Shown in pieces: positions 16,279 to 24,806 of a stretch of DNA of 38,989 nt; the first letter of the stretch is position 1; each line of letters begins with the position of its first letter. The stretch is from assembly GCA_013792075.1 (NCBI GenBank), contig VMSR01000135.1, positions 1 through 38,989 on the forward strand, given 5' to 3'. The stretch is from Desulfobacula sp. (GTDB taxonomy: Bacteria; Desulfobacterota; Desulfobacteria; Desulfobacterales; Desulfobacteraceae). The notes below the pieces were generated by a model. That model had not been told where the DNA came from. It did no database searches and worked only from the letters and a program-made list of their open reading frames with translations. Position numbers and translations under genes: made by a program.

Positions 16279-18353
16279 CGGATTTCTGGAAAAACAAAAA
16301 AATAATTGCCTACATTGCACTGGCCCACCACACCCGGTTTATTACCCCTGTCATGGCGGAACTGGAATCCAGGGGAGCCACCATAAAATACATTGTGGCC
16401 CAGGCTGAACGGTCCCAGGAGGTTACGGCCATTGAGCTGGGGCTTTCCTACTCCCATATCTTTGATTATGTCACCGCCAAAGACCAAAAAGAAATCCTGG
16501 AAAATTATCATCTTCTGGAAAAAACCATTGGAAATTCTTTAAAAAATGACTTTTTCCTGGGTATTTTGCCGGTGACCGTGACGGATAAGACCCTCTTTTC
16601 GACGGCCACTGAATATGTTGGATTTAAAAATCTGCTGAAAAAAGAGAAGCCAAACCTTTGCTTTGCCCTCCACGAACTCAACCGCTGGGGAAAAATGTTC
16701 GCTTTTTGGGCAAAAAAATCCAACATCCCTTTAATCACCCTCCAGGAGGGCTTAACCTATGGCCTGGACTTCGGTTATTCCGGACATGCACAATATTCCA
16801 CCCTCAATCTTGTGTGGGGAGAACGGGTAAAGAAAAAAATGGTCAGCTTTGAAGCGCCTGAATCAAAGATCCTCCCGGTTGGCAATACCCACCTTGCAAA
16901 GGAGATTGCATTTCAGAAAAACAATAAAATAAGAGAAACAAAAAGAAAAGAATATGGCATATCCGACCATTTTGTAAGCCTTTTAATTCTTTCATCCATT
17001 TTGCCCAAGCCTGAACTCTTTAAACCCATTTTTAGAACGGTGTCGAAAAATACCGGGAACACCTTGTTTGTCAAATTCCATCCCGCCTGCAAAAAGGGGC
17101 AATTGGAACAATGGATTCACTCAGTAACGGCTCTTTTCAAAAACAATATCCAGTTTATCCATACCCAGGAGGACACCTACAACCTGATTTCCATGGCAGA
17201 TGTGTGTATCCTGGGACAACCGAGCACAACGGGACTCGAATCCATTGCCCTTGGCAAACCCCTTGTAAAACTGGATTTTGCCTATACCCCAAACTCACCT
17301 TACTCTTTTGTGGATCAGGGAGTGGCCGTTAAAATGAGTGCCAAAAAACTGGCTACAGCCTTATCAGAAAAAACAGATTTTTCACAATTTATGGATGAAG
17401 AAAAAAAAGTGCAATTTCTTAAGAATGAACTGATAGCGCCGACCCATGCGATTGAAAGCGTATGCCGGGTCTTTGAAAAGACAATCCGGGCAAATACCAG
17501 CCCCCGCAGATCTCTGGAAAATCCCAAGCAAAAATCGGATAAAAAATGGTCTATCATCCTCCAAGTCCCGGACAATTCCGATGTTTTCCTCGCCCAATTG
17601 GAAGCTGTGGCCTTCAATTCCGAAGATGCGGGTGACTATGAAATTATTTTATTGGAACCGGAAAAAAAGTCAGCAGACATCATCCAAATTCTGGAGTCGT
17701 TAAAAGGGGATTTAAATCGACTGACCGTCCCTGAAGGCAACAACCCCATCACCATGATGAACACAGCAGCTCTTTTGGCCAGGGGGGAAAATCTGATTTT
17801 TCTTGAAAAAAACCTGGCCCCCCTTAGGGGATGGCTTGATTGCCTGAATACCGCTTTTTTAAAATATGGGAAAAATAAAATATTTGGGGCACGGATTTGC
17901 GATAAAAATGGAAAAATTGCCAATGCAGGAATGGTTGTTGATCACAACAACACACCTGTTTGCGCCTACCAGCACCTTAATCAGGATTTTTCAGGGGTGC
18001 TCACAGAAAGAAGTTTTCAGATGGTAGATCATTTTGTTGCCATGGAAAAAAATGGCTTCATTAAAACAGGAGGCTTTGCACCAAATGCAGGCAAATACGC
18101 CTTTTTGGATATCTGTCTGAAAGCCTGTCAATCCACGAAGGATCCGGATGCCATTGTGTATCTTCCAGACCTTAAAATGATACTTTTAGATTCCCTGCAC
18201 CCAAAAGAAAACCCGGATGATGCCATCTTTTTTTATGGCAAATGGACCGGTGCGCTCTGGGAATCGGAACAAAAATTGTACCAGACAGACGGGTTCTCTC
18301 CAAATGATCTGGCCCATGCCCGGATGGCAGCAGCCATGCAATCGGCTTTATAG
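16275..18353 (+). CDS. Two-domain glycosyltransferase (GT-B plus GT-A-like)
   Basis: This is a 692-residue protein. Residues about 1-400 resemble capsule or CDP-glycerol-type GT-B enzymes: a Rossmann start KIIAYIALAHHTRFITPVMAEL, then FVKFHPACKKGQ (His-Pro as in TagF-like enzymes), IQFIHTQEDTYNLISMADV and GQPSTTGLESIALGKPLV, the usual donor-binding glutamate region. Residues about 425-690 form a second domain like a degraded GT2 (GT-A): SIILQVPDNSD, YEIILLEPE, NTAALLARGENLIFLEKNLAP, and GGFAPNAGKYAFLDICLKA near the end. No clear DXD is seen, so the second domain may be non-catalytic. It could add sugars in polysaccharide or flagellin glycosylation. Translation is coupled to the preceding gene. 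Its last 6 bases overlap the convergent methyltransferase gene. Confidence 0.7.
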   Translation: MTDFWKNKKIIAYIALAHHTRFITPVMAELESRGATIKYIVAQAERSQEVTAIELGLSYSHIFDYVTAKDQKEILENYHLLEKTIGNSLKNDFFLGILPVTVTDKTLFSTATEYVGFKNLLKKEKPNLCFALHELNRWGKMFAFWAKKSNIPLITLQEGLTYGLDFGYSGHAQYSTLNLVWGERVKKKMVSFEAPESKILPVGNTHLAKEIAFQKNNKIRETKRKEYGISDHFVSLLILSSILPKPELFKPIFRTVSKNTGNTLFVKFHPACKKGQLEQWIHSVTALFKNNIQFIHTQEDTYNLISMADVCILGQPSTTGLESIALGKPLVKLDFAYTPNSPYSFVDQGVAVKMSAKKLATALSEKTDFSQFMDEEKKVQFLKNELIAPTHAIESVCRVFEKTIRANTSPRRSLENPKQKSDKKWSIILQVPDNSDVFLAQLEAVAFNSEDAGDYEIILLEPEKKSADIIQILESLKGDLNRLTVPEGNNPITMMNTAALLARGENLIFLEKNLAPLRGWLDCLNTAFLKYGKNKIFGARICDKNGKIANAGMVVDHNNTPVCAYQHLNQDFSGVLTERSFQMVDHFVAMEKNGFIKTGGFAPNAGKYAFLDICLKACQSTKDPDAIVYLPDLKMILLDSLHPKENPDDAIFFYGKWTGALWESEQKLYQTDGFSPNDLAHARMAAAMQSAL

Positions 18354-19502
18354 CGGGGAATAGGGGTTAAGGATATCCCCTTCCCAGCCGGCTTGCCCCA
18401 GGCGCTGCTGGATCTCTTCAAAATAGGTTGATGCCACCAGGATCAGCCAGGAGCGACTGTTTTTGAACTCTTGTTCAATCCAGACATCGGCGTTGGCTAT
18501 CTTTAACTGTGCATACCCGACAAATGTTTTCCCGGCCTTATCCGGATTGCTGTCAACAATAATATCCGGGCAGATATTAAAATAATTCATCACCTTCACC
18601 CCCCCGGAACCTGCTCCCCACAGGGCCAATTTTTTACCGTGCACAGCCTTTTCCAGGACATTTTTATTTTTTTCTATCCACAAAGACAATTGAAACAAAT
18701 TTCCAACCCCGGGAACCGATATCCTGCCGTTTACCCGGGTAAAAAGGCCGATCAAATGTCCATTGGAAGTCTCCACATACGCTTTTAAATACCAGTTGTG
18801 CTTTTCCAACAGCCGCTTTAACGACATGATGCTGAAAACATGGACATGCTCGATATGAAACGCAGCCATACTCTGGTGTTGTATGGACCAATTCAAACAG
18901 GGGGTTTCAACAATCAAAACGGTTTCGCCGTGACTCACATTCTGATGGGCTTGAAAAAAATCTTCAAAATCAAATACATGCTCAATCACATGGCGGTGGA
19001 AAATGAGATCAAATTTTCTTTTAATCGTTTGAGATGCCCGGTTTGTAAAAAATTGTCCATAGACCAGAAATCCGGATGCCGATGCCCTTTCAGCCGTTTG
19101 GGTATTGGGTTCAAACCCCGCCAGCACCGTGTCGGGAAAAAGTCGGTTGATTTTTGTCAGCATCTCCCCTGCCGAGCAGCCGACCTCCAGGATGCTTGCA
19201 GAAGGGGTCAATACCTTAAACCGCTCTAGCAATGTCTGTAGAAATTGATTCTGGAACTGAACACCGATATCCGGGGGGCGGGGGGTATAATAATGGTCTT
19301 GATATAGTTTCTCTAAAACTGAAATGGCCGGATTTTTCTGGAAACAATGTTCACAATTTTTACAAAAAAAATAGTTCAGGTCTTTGAAATAGGGTTCTTT
19401 GATGGCATCGGCAGATACAACCGGATGCTGATAGATTGGTTGATGGTCAAGGGATAAGATCTCTTGAAATTTTGGGCTGTCGCAGACGGGACATTTTTCC
19501 AT
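18348..19502 (-). CDS. Zinc-binding SAM-dependent C-methyltransferase-like protein
   Basis: This 384-residue protein is built like sugar C-methyltransferases (TylCIII/NovU type). An N-terminal zinc-binding module has C4 and C7 (CPVC) and C47, C50 and C53 (FCKNCEHC). A class I SAM domain has SILEVGCSAGEML (about 103-115), FHRHVIEHV and FEDFF. The C-terminal domain starts LALWGAGSGGVKVMNYF (about 302) and has IVDSNPDKAGKTFVG, as in the family's C-terminal Rossmann half. It may methylate a nucleotide sugar or a nonulosonate intermediate. It is the last gene of the long minus-strand series. RBS GGAG sits 5 bases before the ATG, and the upstream deacetylase stop overlaps the RBS. Confidence 0.85.
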   Translation of the reverse strand: MEKCPVCDSPKFQEILSLDHQPIYQHPVVSADAIKEPYFKDLNYFFCKNCEHCFQKNPAISVLEKLYQDHYYTPRPPDIGVQFQNQFLQTLLERFKVLTPSASILEVGCSAGEMLTKINRLFPDTVLAGFEPNTQTAERASASGFLVYGQFFTNRASQTIKRKFDLIFHRHVIEHVFDFEDFFQAHQNVSHGETVLIVETPCLNWSIQHQSMAAFHIEHVHVFSIMSLKRLLEKHNWYLKAYVETSNGHLIGLFTRVNGRISVPGVGNLFQLSLWIEKNKNVLEKAVHGKKLALWGAGSGGVKVMNYFNICPDIIVDSNPDKAGKTFVGYAQLKIANADVWIEQEFKNSRSWLILVASTYFEEIQQRLGQAGWEGDILNPYSPL

Positions 19503-19504
19503 AG

Positions 19505-20158
19505 TTACTCCAGTATTCTCAAGACCTCAAAGGCTTCTGCCTTTTCCATGCCTGCCTGGCACCCCCGAAATTGGGCCAGGGCCTTCAGGGCTTGTTTTGA
19601 TCTGGCATGGGGGAATTCTCTTAATTCCATGGCATATGCCTCCAGGGCCTGCATTTTTTTTTCCCACAATTTTTCCACATCAACAAACCGCCGGGGATTA
19701 AAAACAGCGTCCGGATCATACCAATGGGTGGCAGACATGATTTCAAAGGCATACATCTTTCGGACTATTTCCTCTGGCAAAGGCCTGAAAACGGTCAATG
19801 CAATATCATGCACCACCCTGTGATCAATATTCAGGTCTTTGTTGCTGTGGGTATACACCGTGTCAAATGGAATTTTTCGGGTCTGCTGTTCAACCGCCTT
19901 CACCAGCTCAAGCAGGGGATATTGATCCAATTGGTTGTCTTTAAAATCAAATTGATGCAACAGGTGAATGCCGAGGATATCACAGCTTTCGGCAAGGGCC
20001 TGATCCCGTTTTGTTTTGTCTTTTTTTTCCCGGGACGAAACGCCGTCGGCAACCACAATCAGATAAACCCTGTCGCCTTGCTGGACATGTTTTGCCAATG
20101 TCGCCCCGCACCCGATCACTTCATCATCCCCATGGGCTACCAGTGCCAGTACATTCAA
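19505..20158 (-). CDS. PIG-L/LmbE-family N-deacetylase
   Basis: A zinc-dependent deacetylase of the PIG-L (MshB/BshB) family, 217 residues from the TTG at 20158. I prefer TTG because GGGAG lies 8 bases before it and NVLALVAHGDDE is the usual family start. An ATG at 20173 would add five residues and has no RBS. Zinc ligands are H9 and D12 in AHGDDE (the usual proline is glycine) and H113 in NIDHRVV; H104 begins the conserved HSNKDLNIDH block. The family removes N-acetyl groups from amino sugars. Its place directly after pseI suggests it acts on a pseudaminic-type sugar or intermediate, exposing an amine for re-acylation. The start overlaps the pseI stop by 4 bases. Confidence 0.85.
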   Translation of the reverse strand: MNVLALVAHGDDEVIGCGATLAKHVQQGDRVYLIVVADGVSSREKKDKTKRDQALAESCDILGIHLLHQFDFKDNQLDQYPLLELVKAVEQQTRKIPFDTVYTHSNKDLNIDHRVVHDIALTVFRPLPEEIVRKMYAFEIMSATHWYDPDAVFNPRRFVDVEKLWEKKMQALEAYAMELREFPHARSKQALKALAQFRGCQAGMEKAEAFEVLRILE

Positions 20159-21186
20159 GATATATGCTCCCATTTTAATGCAGTGCCTGCATCCAGTTTT
20201 TGATTAAAGGTTTTGCCCATCACCTGCTCATAAAATACGGGTGAAAGCCCATATCCGGGTCGAATGCTGCGAATGTTTTTACCGCTTAACGGCTCCCCGC
20301 AAGCCACATCACAAATAACATATAAGGAACGGGCATGCTCACGGCCGGGTCTGTTTTTCGAGTTTAAAATTTCAGAAGACCCCAAACTGTCCCAGACGTT
20401 TTGACAATTGATTTTTAACGCCCTCATCTGGTCCTCTTCTAGGGAAAAGGCAGCATCAGGCCCCCCATCCGCACGGGACAGGGTAAAATGCTTTTCAACG
20501 GCACATCCGCCCATGGCAATGGCGGCCAAGGCCGCTGTATCCGCCAGGGAATGGTCAGACAATCCCACCAGGGGAGAAAACTGTTTTAAGATCGGTATAG
20601 CACGAAGGTTATAGTCCTCAATGGCAGCCGGATAGGCGCTGACACAATGAAACAGCAGAATATCTTCTGCCCGGTTGTCCGTAAATACCTTCATGGCCAT
20701 GTCAAGATCCTCAAGACTGCTGATACCAGTGGACATCAAAATGGGTTTGCCGGTTTGGGCGATACAGTTTAAAAATTGCGGGTCAACGGCTTCAAAGGAG
20801 GCGATTTTAAAGGCCGGGCACCCTGATTCCATGAGCAGATCAATTGCCCGTTCATCAAAGGGGGAGCTGAACAGGGTGATGCCGATTTCACGGGCATAAT
20901 CAAACAATTGCTTTGTATATTCAAGGGGCAGAGCGATCTGTCTATACAATTGATAATAGGTTCTGCCTTTCCACAAGGGGGTGCGAATCATAAAATCCGT
21001 CTTTGTGCAGTCTATGGTAAGGGCATCTGCATCATAGGTGGCAATCTTTACGGCATCCGCCCCTGCTCTCTGGGCGGACAGCATTATTTTTTTGGCCCTG
21101 TCCACACTCCCCATATGGTTGTTGGACATCTCGGCAATAATATAGGGTGGATACCCGGGACCGATTTTTCTGCCCTCAATTTCCAT
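20155..21186 (-). CDS. pseI: Pseudaminic acid synthase (NeuB family)
   Basis: This 343-residue enzyme condenses PEP with 2,4-diacetamido-2,4,6-trideoxy-L-altrose to give pseudaminic acid. The NeuB TIM barrel covers about 10-265: PPYIIAEMSNNHMGS, AGADAVKIATYDAD, TLFSSPFDERAIDLL, FKIASFEAVD, ILMSTGISSLEDLD, and the metal-site histidines H212 (SDHS) and H233 (VEKHFTL). The insertion RTPLWKGRTYYQLY and the ending GPDAAFSLE are characteristic of PseI rather than NeuB or LegI. A SAF (antifreeze-like) domain closes the protein (RSLYVICDVACGEPL, RPGYGLSP). The start overlaps the HAD gene end by 11 bases. RBS GGGGTGGG is about 5 bases before the ATG. A second NeuB-type synthase lies 3.6 kb upstream in the same operon. 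Confidence 0.93.
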   Translation of the reverse strand: MEIEGRKIGPGYPPYIIAEMSNNHMGSVDRAKKIMLSAQRAGADAVKIATYDADALTIDCTKTDFMIRTPLWKGRTYYQLYRQIALPLEYTKQLFDYAREIGITLFSSPFDERAIDLLMESGCPAFKIASFEAVDPQFLNCIAQTGKPILMSTGISSLEDLDMAMKVFTDNRAEDILLFHCVSAYPAAIEDYNLRAIPILKQFSPLVGLSDHSLADTAALAAIAMGGCAVEKHFTLSRADGGPDAAFSLEEDQMRALKINCQNVWDSLGSSEILNSKNRPGREHARSLYVICDVACGEPLSGKNIRSIRPGYGLSPVFYEQVMGKTFNQKLDAGTALKWEHIS

Positions 21187-21778
21187 AAAATCCCACCCCT
21201 ATAAAATCAATACCCGCATTTTTGGCAAACACACCATCAATATCAAACCGGTCTCCCACCATTATGATTTTTCCCGGGTTGAAGCGGTTGCACATCAAAT
21301 CAAAGGCCGCAGTATCCGGTTTTATGCAGGCCGTTGTTGACGGATCTAAGATGATGATCTCTTTCATATAGGGGGCAAGCCCCAGTTTTTCTATCTTTCT
21401 TGTTTGAAGCTGGTTTTGTCCATTGGTGATAATACACATGTTTTTATGGCAGGATTTCAAATAGGCCAGACAACCGGACTCTTCCGGGCCAAGCACAAGG
21501 TTTCTGCAATCATGATCCTGATAGAGGTGCAACAATTTTGTTTTTACGATACCCTCAATGCCCAGAAGCAATAGCGCATCATCTATCAGGTTGCCATAAT
21601 CATTGCCCCTGGCCTGCTTTAACCCCATGACACAATCGACCCATGGTTCCGGATTTTTTTGAAAACCGGCTTTCACAAGCCATTGGGCCATGTCCTCAAA
21701 AGCACCCCTATAAAATTGATCGCTGTCGTAAAGCGTGCCATCCAGATCAAAGAGAATGGTGTCATAATTGGATAACAT
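21176..21778 (-). CDS. HAD-family phosphatase-like hydrolase
   Basis: A HAD hydrolase of about 200 residues. From the ATG at 21778 the nucleophile motif DLDGT falls at residues 11-15. An ATG at 21805 adds nine residues and overlaps the upstream gene by 17 bases; it has a slightly better RBS (GGAA), so the start is uncertain. Other motifs are IITNG (motif II threonine), IKPD (motif III lysine) and IMVGDRFDID (motif IV aspartates). The helical cap between motifs I and II is of the small C1 type, as in phosphoglycolate- and sugar-phosphatases. Its place between the ATP-grasp gene and pseI suggests it removes a phosphate from an intermediate, such as a 9-phosphate or an acyl-phosphate by-product, but no substrate can be read from the sequence. 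Confidence 0.82.
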   Translation of the reverse strand: MLSNYDTILFDLDGTLYDSDQFYRGAFEDMAQWLVKAGFQKNPEPWVDCVMGLKQARGNDYGNLIDDALLLLGIEGIVKTKLLHLYQDHDCRNLVLGPEESGCLAYLKSCHKNMCIITNGQNQLQTRKIEKLGLAPYMKEIIILDPSTTACIKPDTAAFDLMCNRFNPGKIIMVGDRFDIDGVFAKNAGIDFIGVGFYGN

Positions 21779-21788
21779 TTTTTTATGC

Positions 21789-22697
21789 TCACAGATCCTG
21801 GACATATTCGTTCCAATAACGGATAATTCTTATTTTTTTTTGTGGAGTGGGAAAAGTTACCTTTTCCCCGGTATAGACATCAATGGCGCCCTTTAGAAAA
21901 TCAAGGCCGCTGTAAACGCTGAACATGACGCTGCCTGCAATCCTGGGATTTATTTCAATGATATGACAGACATTTTCACGGTCTTGTATCACCTGAATAT
22001 TGATAAGGTACCTAAATTTGAGCAGACGGCCAATTTTTTCAACCAAAGGAAAAAAAGAGGCCGGGTCCACGATGGTGCCGATGATGGAAACACCGCTGGC
22101 TGTATCCCGTCGCCGGACGGAAATTTTTAAAAGCCCCCCGTCCTTTGAAAACAGGGCGTCAATTGTGTATTCGTCTCCTGCAATAAAGTCCTGGATCACG
22201 CCGTCGGCCTTTGATTTTTCTGCCAGCTCGGACACAGTATGGAGAATTCGCACCCCTTTGCCCCCCCTGCCGAGGTTTGGTTTAAAAACAGCCGGAACCG
22301 TTTTTGAAAATCCTGCCACGGGCAGGCCGTTTTCCCGGCAAAAGATCTGGAATTGTTTTTTATAAAGGCATGTTTGGGTGGTATCGGGTCGGGGCAGCAG
22401 ACATTTCTCCCACAGGTCCATATCCGAATGTTCCATCAATCTTGCGATCTCTTCATCAATAAACGGAACAAACAGATCAACCCGATTGATCTGGTCTGTC
22501 ATAAAAGAAATATAATCTGCCCCGTTTGCCAGGGGAGCCTTTGTCACCCCATCGGCAATGGATCGGGCAAGGGGCAAGGCCTTTTCATTGGCATCAATTG
22601 CATGGACATGATGACCCAGCTCTTTCAGATGCCCAATGATATTATGGGCAGCAGGGGACGCGCCTGCGGAAATTAAAATTTTAAGGTGCGGCGTCAT
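21789..22697 (-). CDS. ATP-grasp ligase (carbamoyl-phosphate-synthase-like)
   Basis: This is about 302 residues from the ATG at 22697, which has GGAGAG 7 bases before it; an ATG at 22703 is nearly as good. The longer open frame to 22862 is only an overlap with the upstream gene. An N-terminal Rossmann-like preATP-grasp half (ILISAGASPAAHNIIGHL) precedes the ATP-grasp fold: AVFKPNLGRGGKGVRIL (glycine-rich loop), VIQDFIAGDEYTIDALF, and the metal-binding CHIIEINPRIAGSVM. Such enzymes join a carboxylate to an amine through an acyl-phosphate. In a pseudaminic operon with a deacetylase, it could attach an amino acid or another acid to an amino group of the sugar; this is inference. Start overlaps the pseG-pseH fusion by 17 bases. 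Confidence 0.82.
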   Translation of the reverse strand: MTPHLKILISAGASPAAHNIIGHLKELGHHVHAIDANEKALPLARSIADGVTKAPLANGADYISFMTDQINRVDLFVPFIDEEIARLMEHSDMDLWEKCLLPRPDTTQTCLYKKQFQIFCRENGLPVAGFSKTVPAVFKPNLGRGGKGVRILHTVSELAEKSKADGVIQDFIAGDEYTIDALFSKDGGLLKISVRRRDTASGVSIIGTIVDPASFFPLVEKIGRLLKFRYLINIQVIQDRENVCHIIEINPRIAGSVMFSVYSGLDFLKGAIDVYTGEKVTFPTPQKKIRIIRYWNEYVQDL

Positions 22698-24108
22698 ACA
22701 CATACTCTCCTTTTCCCGCAGATTGAAACCCAAGGGACGAGAACAGGCCAATGGACGCTTTATTTTCCGGATGAACAACTGCCGTATAGCATTGCTTCTG
22801 GGTTTGAATGATTTTTTCCAGGGCTTTTTTCGCAAAGCCCAGGCCCTGAAACTTTTGGGCAATTAAAACAGACACCTCATTTTTGCTGCCGTTGCAGTTC
22901 AGGCGGATATATCCGATGGCCCCATTGCACCATTCAATGATATGGATAGTCACGTAGTCGCATGACAACATCCTGTCAAACCAGAGCCGGTGTTCTTTTT
23001 TTGTGGGCAGGTCCGGTTTTCGAAAATACCGTCTTGCCCCTTTCTCATGCTGCCATTTGTACAATAGTTCCAGATCATTTTCGTTCACCAATCGAAGACT
23101 CACAGGAGATATCAGGTCAATGGTCTCTTTTATGACCCGGGCAGGTCCGTTCCCATCAACCAGCCCTATTGCCTGTTTTTGCAGATTTTTTCCAACGGCC
23201 GGCACCTCTATCATCTGTGTCAGTGTTCGGGTGAGAAGCAAAGGGTCAAGACTTGAAATCTCACCCAGGCAAAGGGCCGCACCTTGACGAGATATATTTT
23301 CACCAACTTGTCTTTGATTTGGCGCCACAACAATCACAATATTAATCAGGCCGCAATAAATACGCTCCAATAGGCTTGTGCCCGGTGCGCCGATGGCAAT
23401 GCCGCAGATCTCATATAAAGGGCAAAGGTCGGGCAGATCCCGGTACAACCGGATATCCAGCCGAAAGCTGTCCCTGCGTTTTTCAAGTTCTTCAACACAC
23501 GGAGACATAGAAGACAGAGGCAGGTGAAAAACAAGCCCCTTTGTTGCCATAAAAGGTTCCAGGATATCCAGAACCTTTAACGCCACTTGTTCAGGATCCG
23601 TCGCCCCGAAGCTGATCAATATATTGGTTTTGTCCCCATTGCTTTTAATCTTATCATAAACAGGGTCAATCAGGATAAAGTTACTTCCAGACAAAATTCG
23701 GGCAGAAGGATTAAACATTTTTTTTTCATAGGTATGGGCCTTGCAATTAGGCGTTTGATCCACCAGCAAATGACACCAATGAGACCGGCACAGATCATCC
23801 ATCACCACTACCGGAAAAATAGCAAAAATCTCCTGTTCAATGTCAGCGCCAATTTCATAGTGATCTATAATGACAAGCTTGATCCGATCTTTTTTTTCAA
23901 CCAGATACGGCCGACATTGGCCATGATCTGATATGACCGCAAATTCCATATCCCGGTCTTTCAAAAGCATTCGGACAACAGGGGTTGCTTCTCTCATTAA
24001 AAAAGTGACCAAAAGACCCAGTTTCCTGTAAAGGCCGGCCAATACCAGACATCTTTTCAAATGGCCATAGCCGATCTGCCGTGTTGCATCACATATAATG
24101 ACGATCAT
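22681..24108 (-). CDS. pseG: Fused PseG (UDP-sugar hydrolase) and PseH-like N-acetyltransferase
   Basis: This 475-residue bifunctional enzyme covers two steps of pseudaminic acid synthesis. Residues about 1-330 are PseG, a GT-B-like hydrolase that removes UDP from UDP-2,4-diacetamido-2,4,6-trideoxy-altrose. It shows IGYGHLKRCLVLA with H16 as the expected catalytic histidine, ILISFGATDPEQ, and IAIGAPGTSLLERIYCG followed by VAPNQ. Residues about 335-475 are a GNAT acetyltransferase like PseH, which acetylates the 4-amine: SLRLVNENDLELLYKWQ, EHRLWFDRML, GYIRLNCNG, the acetyl-CoA loop AQKFQGLGFAKKAL, and VHPENKASIGLFSSLGF. The two are normally separate genes. The start overlaps pseF by 4 bases. 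The C-terminal coding end contains the start of the ATP-grasp gene. Confidence 0.88.
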   Translation of the reverse strand: MIVIICDATRQIGYGHLKRCLVLAGLYRKLGLLVTFLMREATPVVRMLLKDRDMEFAVISDHGQCRPYLVEKKDRIKLVIIDHYEIGADIEQEIFAIFPVVVMDDLCRSHWCHLLVDQTPNCKAHTYEKKMFNPSARILSGSNFILIDPVYDKIKSNGDKTNILISFGATDPEQVALKVLDILEPFMATKGLVFHLPLSSMSPCVEELEKRRDSFRLDIRLYRDLPDLCPLYEICGIAIGAPGTSLLERIYCGLINIVIVVAPNQRQVGENISRQGAALCLGEISSLDPLLLTRTLTQMIEVPAVGKNLQKQAIGLVDGNGPARVIKETIDLISPVSLRLVNENDLELLYKWQHEKGARRYFRKPDLPTKKEHRLWFDRMLSCDYVTIHIIEWCNGAIGYIRLNCNGSKNEVSVLIAQKFQGLGFAKKALEKIIQTQKQCYTAVVHPENKASIGLFSSLGFQSAGKGEYVYDAAP

Positions 24109-24806
24109 GACGCCACCATGCCCAAAAACAACGGCGCCAAAAGCTGCGCATTCCTGTAATCTTCCGGTGTATCCATGTCAATGGCCCTGATCCAGGGGAT
24201 TTCATACCCCTTTAACCGGTCAGCGTAAAAACTTTTATTCTTTAAAAAAGCCAGGGTATCTGCCCAGTAAAAGGTGCCATTGCTTGCCACAAGTCTGGGA
24301 TGAAGCTGGGACTGCAATCGGTTATAATCCGGCCACTTTGGCCTTAACCACCCGTCTTCCTTATTTTCCAGTGCCTGGACCGGATGCAGGTTGAAAGCGG
24401 AAACCCCCATCACCACCTCTGGGCAGGAAGGTTCTTCCATCATCAAAAAAGATGCCTGCAGATCCTTGGGCGTTATAAAGACAGCCGTGGCATAAATGCA
24501 GCAAAACCGTGTCGGACGGATACCGTTGCTGTCAAGCCGTTCAAGGACATCCCGGCAGACCTGGCCGACGCCTGCCGTATCACGGGCCAAAGCCTCTGGC
24601 CTTTCCATAACCGTGGCCCCAAACCCTTCTGCCGTCTGTTTGATTTGTTCGTCTTCCGTGGAAACGATCACCTGGTCAAAAAGCCCAGACCCCAGGGCTG
24701 CCTGAACCGGATAATAAAGGGCAGGTTTTCCCAAAATAGGCAAAATATTTTTCCGGGGCAGTCTTTTGGAGCCCCCCCGGGCCGGAATGATGGCAATGCG
24801 TATCAT
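24105..24806 (-). CDS. pseF: Pseudaminic acid cytidylyltransferase
   Basis: This 233-residue enzyme activates a nonulosonic acid as CMP-sugar using CTP. It has a GT-A-like Rossmann fold with the nucleotide loop IIPARGGSKRLPRKN (about 6-20), GKPALYYPVQAAL, VIVSTEDEQI, CIYATAVFITPKDL (the YATA form of PseF rather than YPTSP of NeuA), NGTFYWADT and IDMDTPEDY. The length is normal. It is the only complete dedicated CMP-sugar synthetase in the window although there are two NeuB-type synthases. ATGA overlaps link it on both sides. Confidence 0.92.
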   Translation of the reverse strand: MIRIAIIPARGGSKRLPRKNILPILGKPALYYPVQAALGSGLFDQVIVSTEDEQIKQTAEGFGATVMERPEALARDTAGVGQVCRDVLERLDSNGIRPTRFCCIYATAVFITPKDLQASFLMMEEPSCPEVVMGVSAFNLHPVQALENKEDGWLRPKWPDYNRLQSQLHPRLVASNGTFYWADTLAFLKNKSFYADRLKGYEIPWIRAIDMDTPEDYRNAQLLAPLFLGMVAS

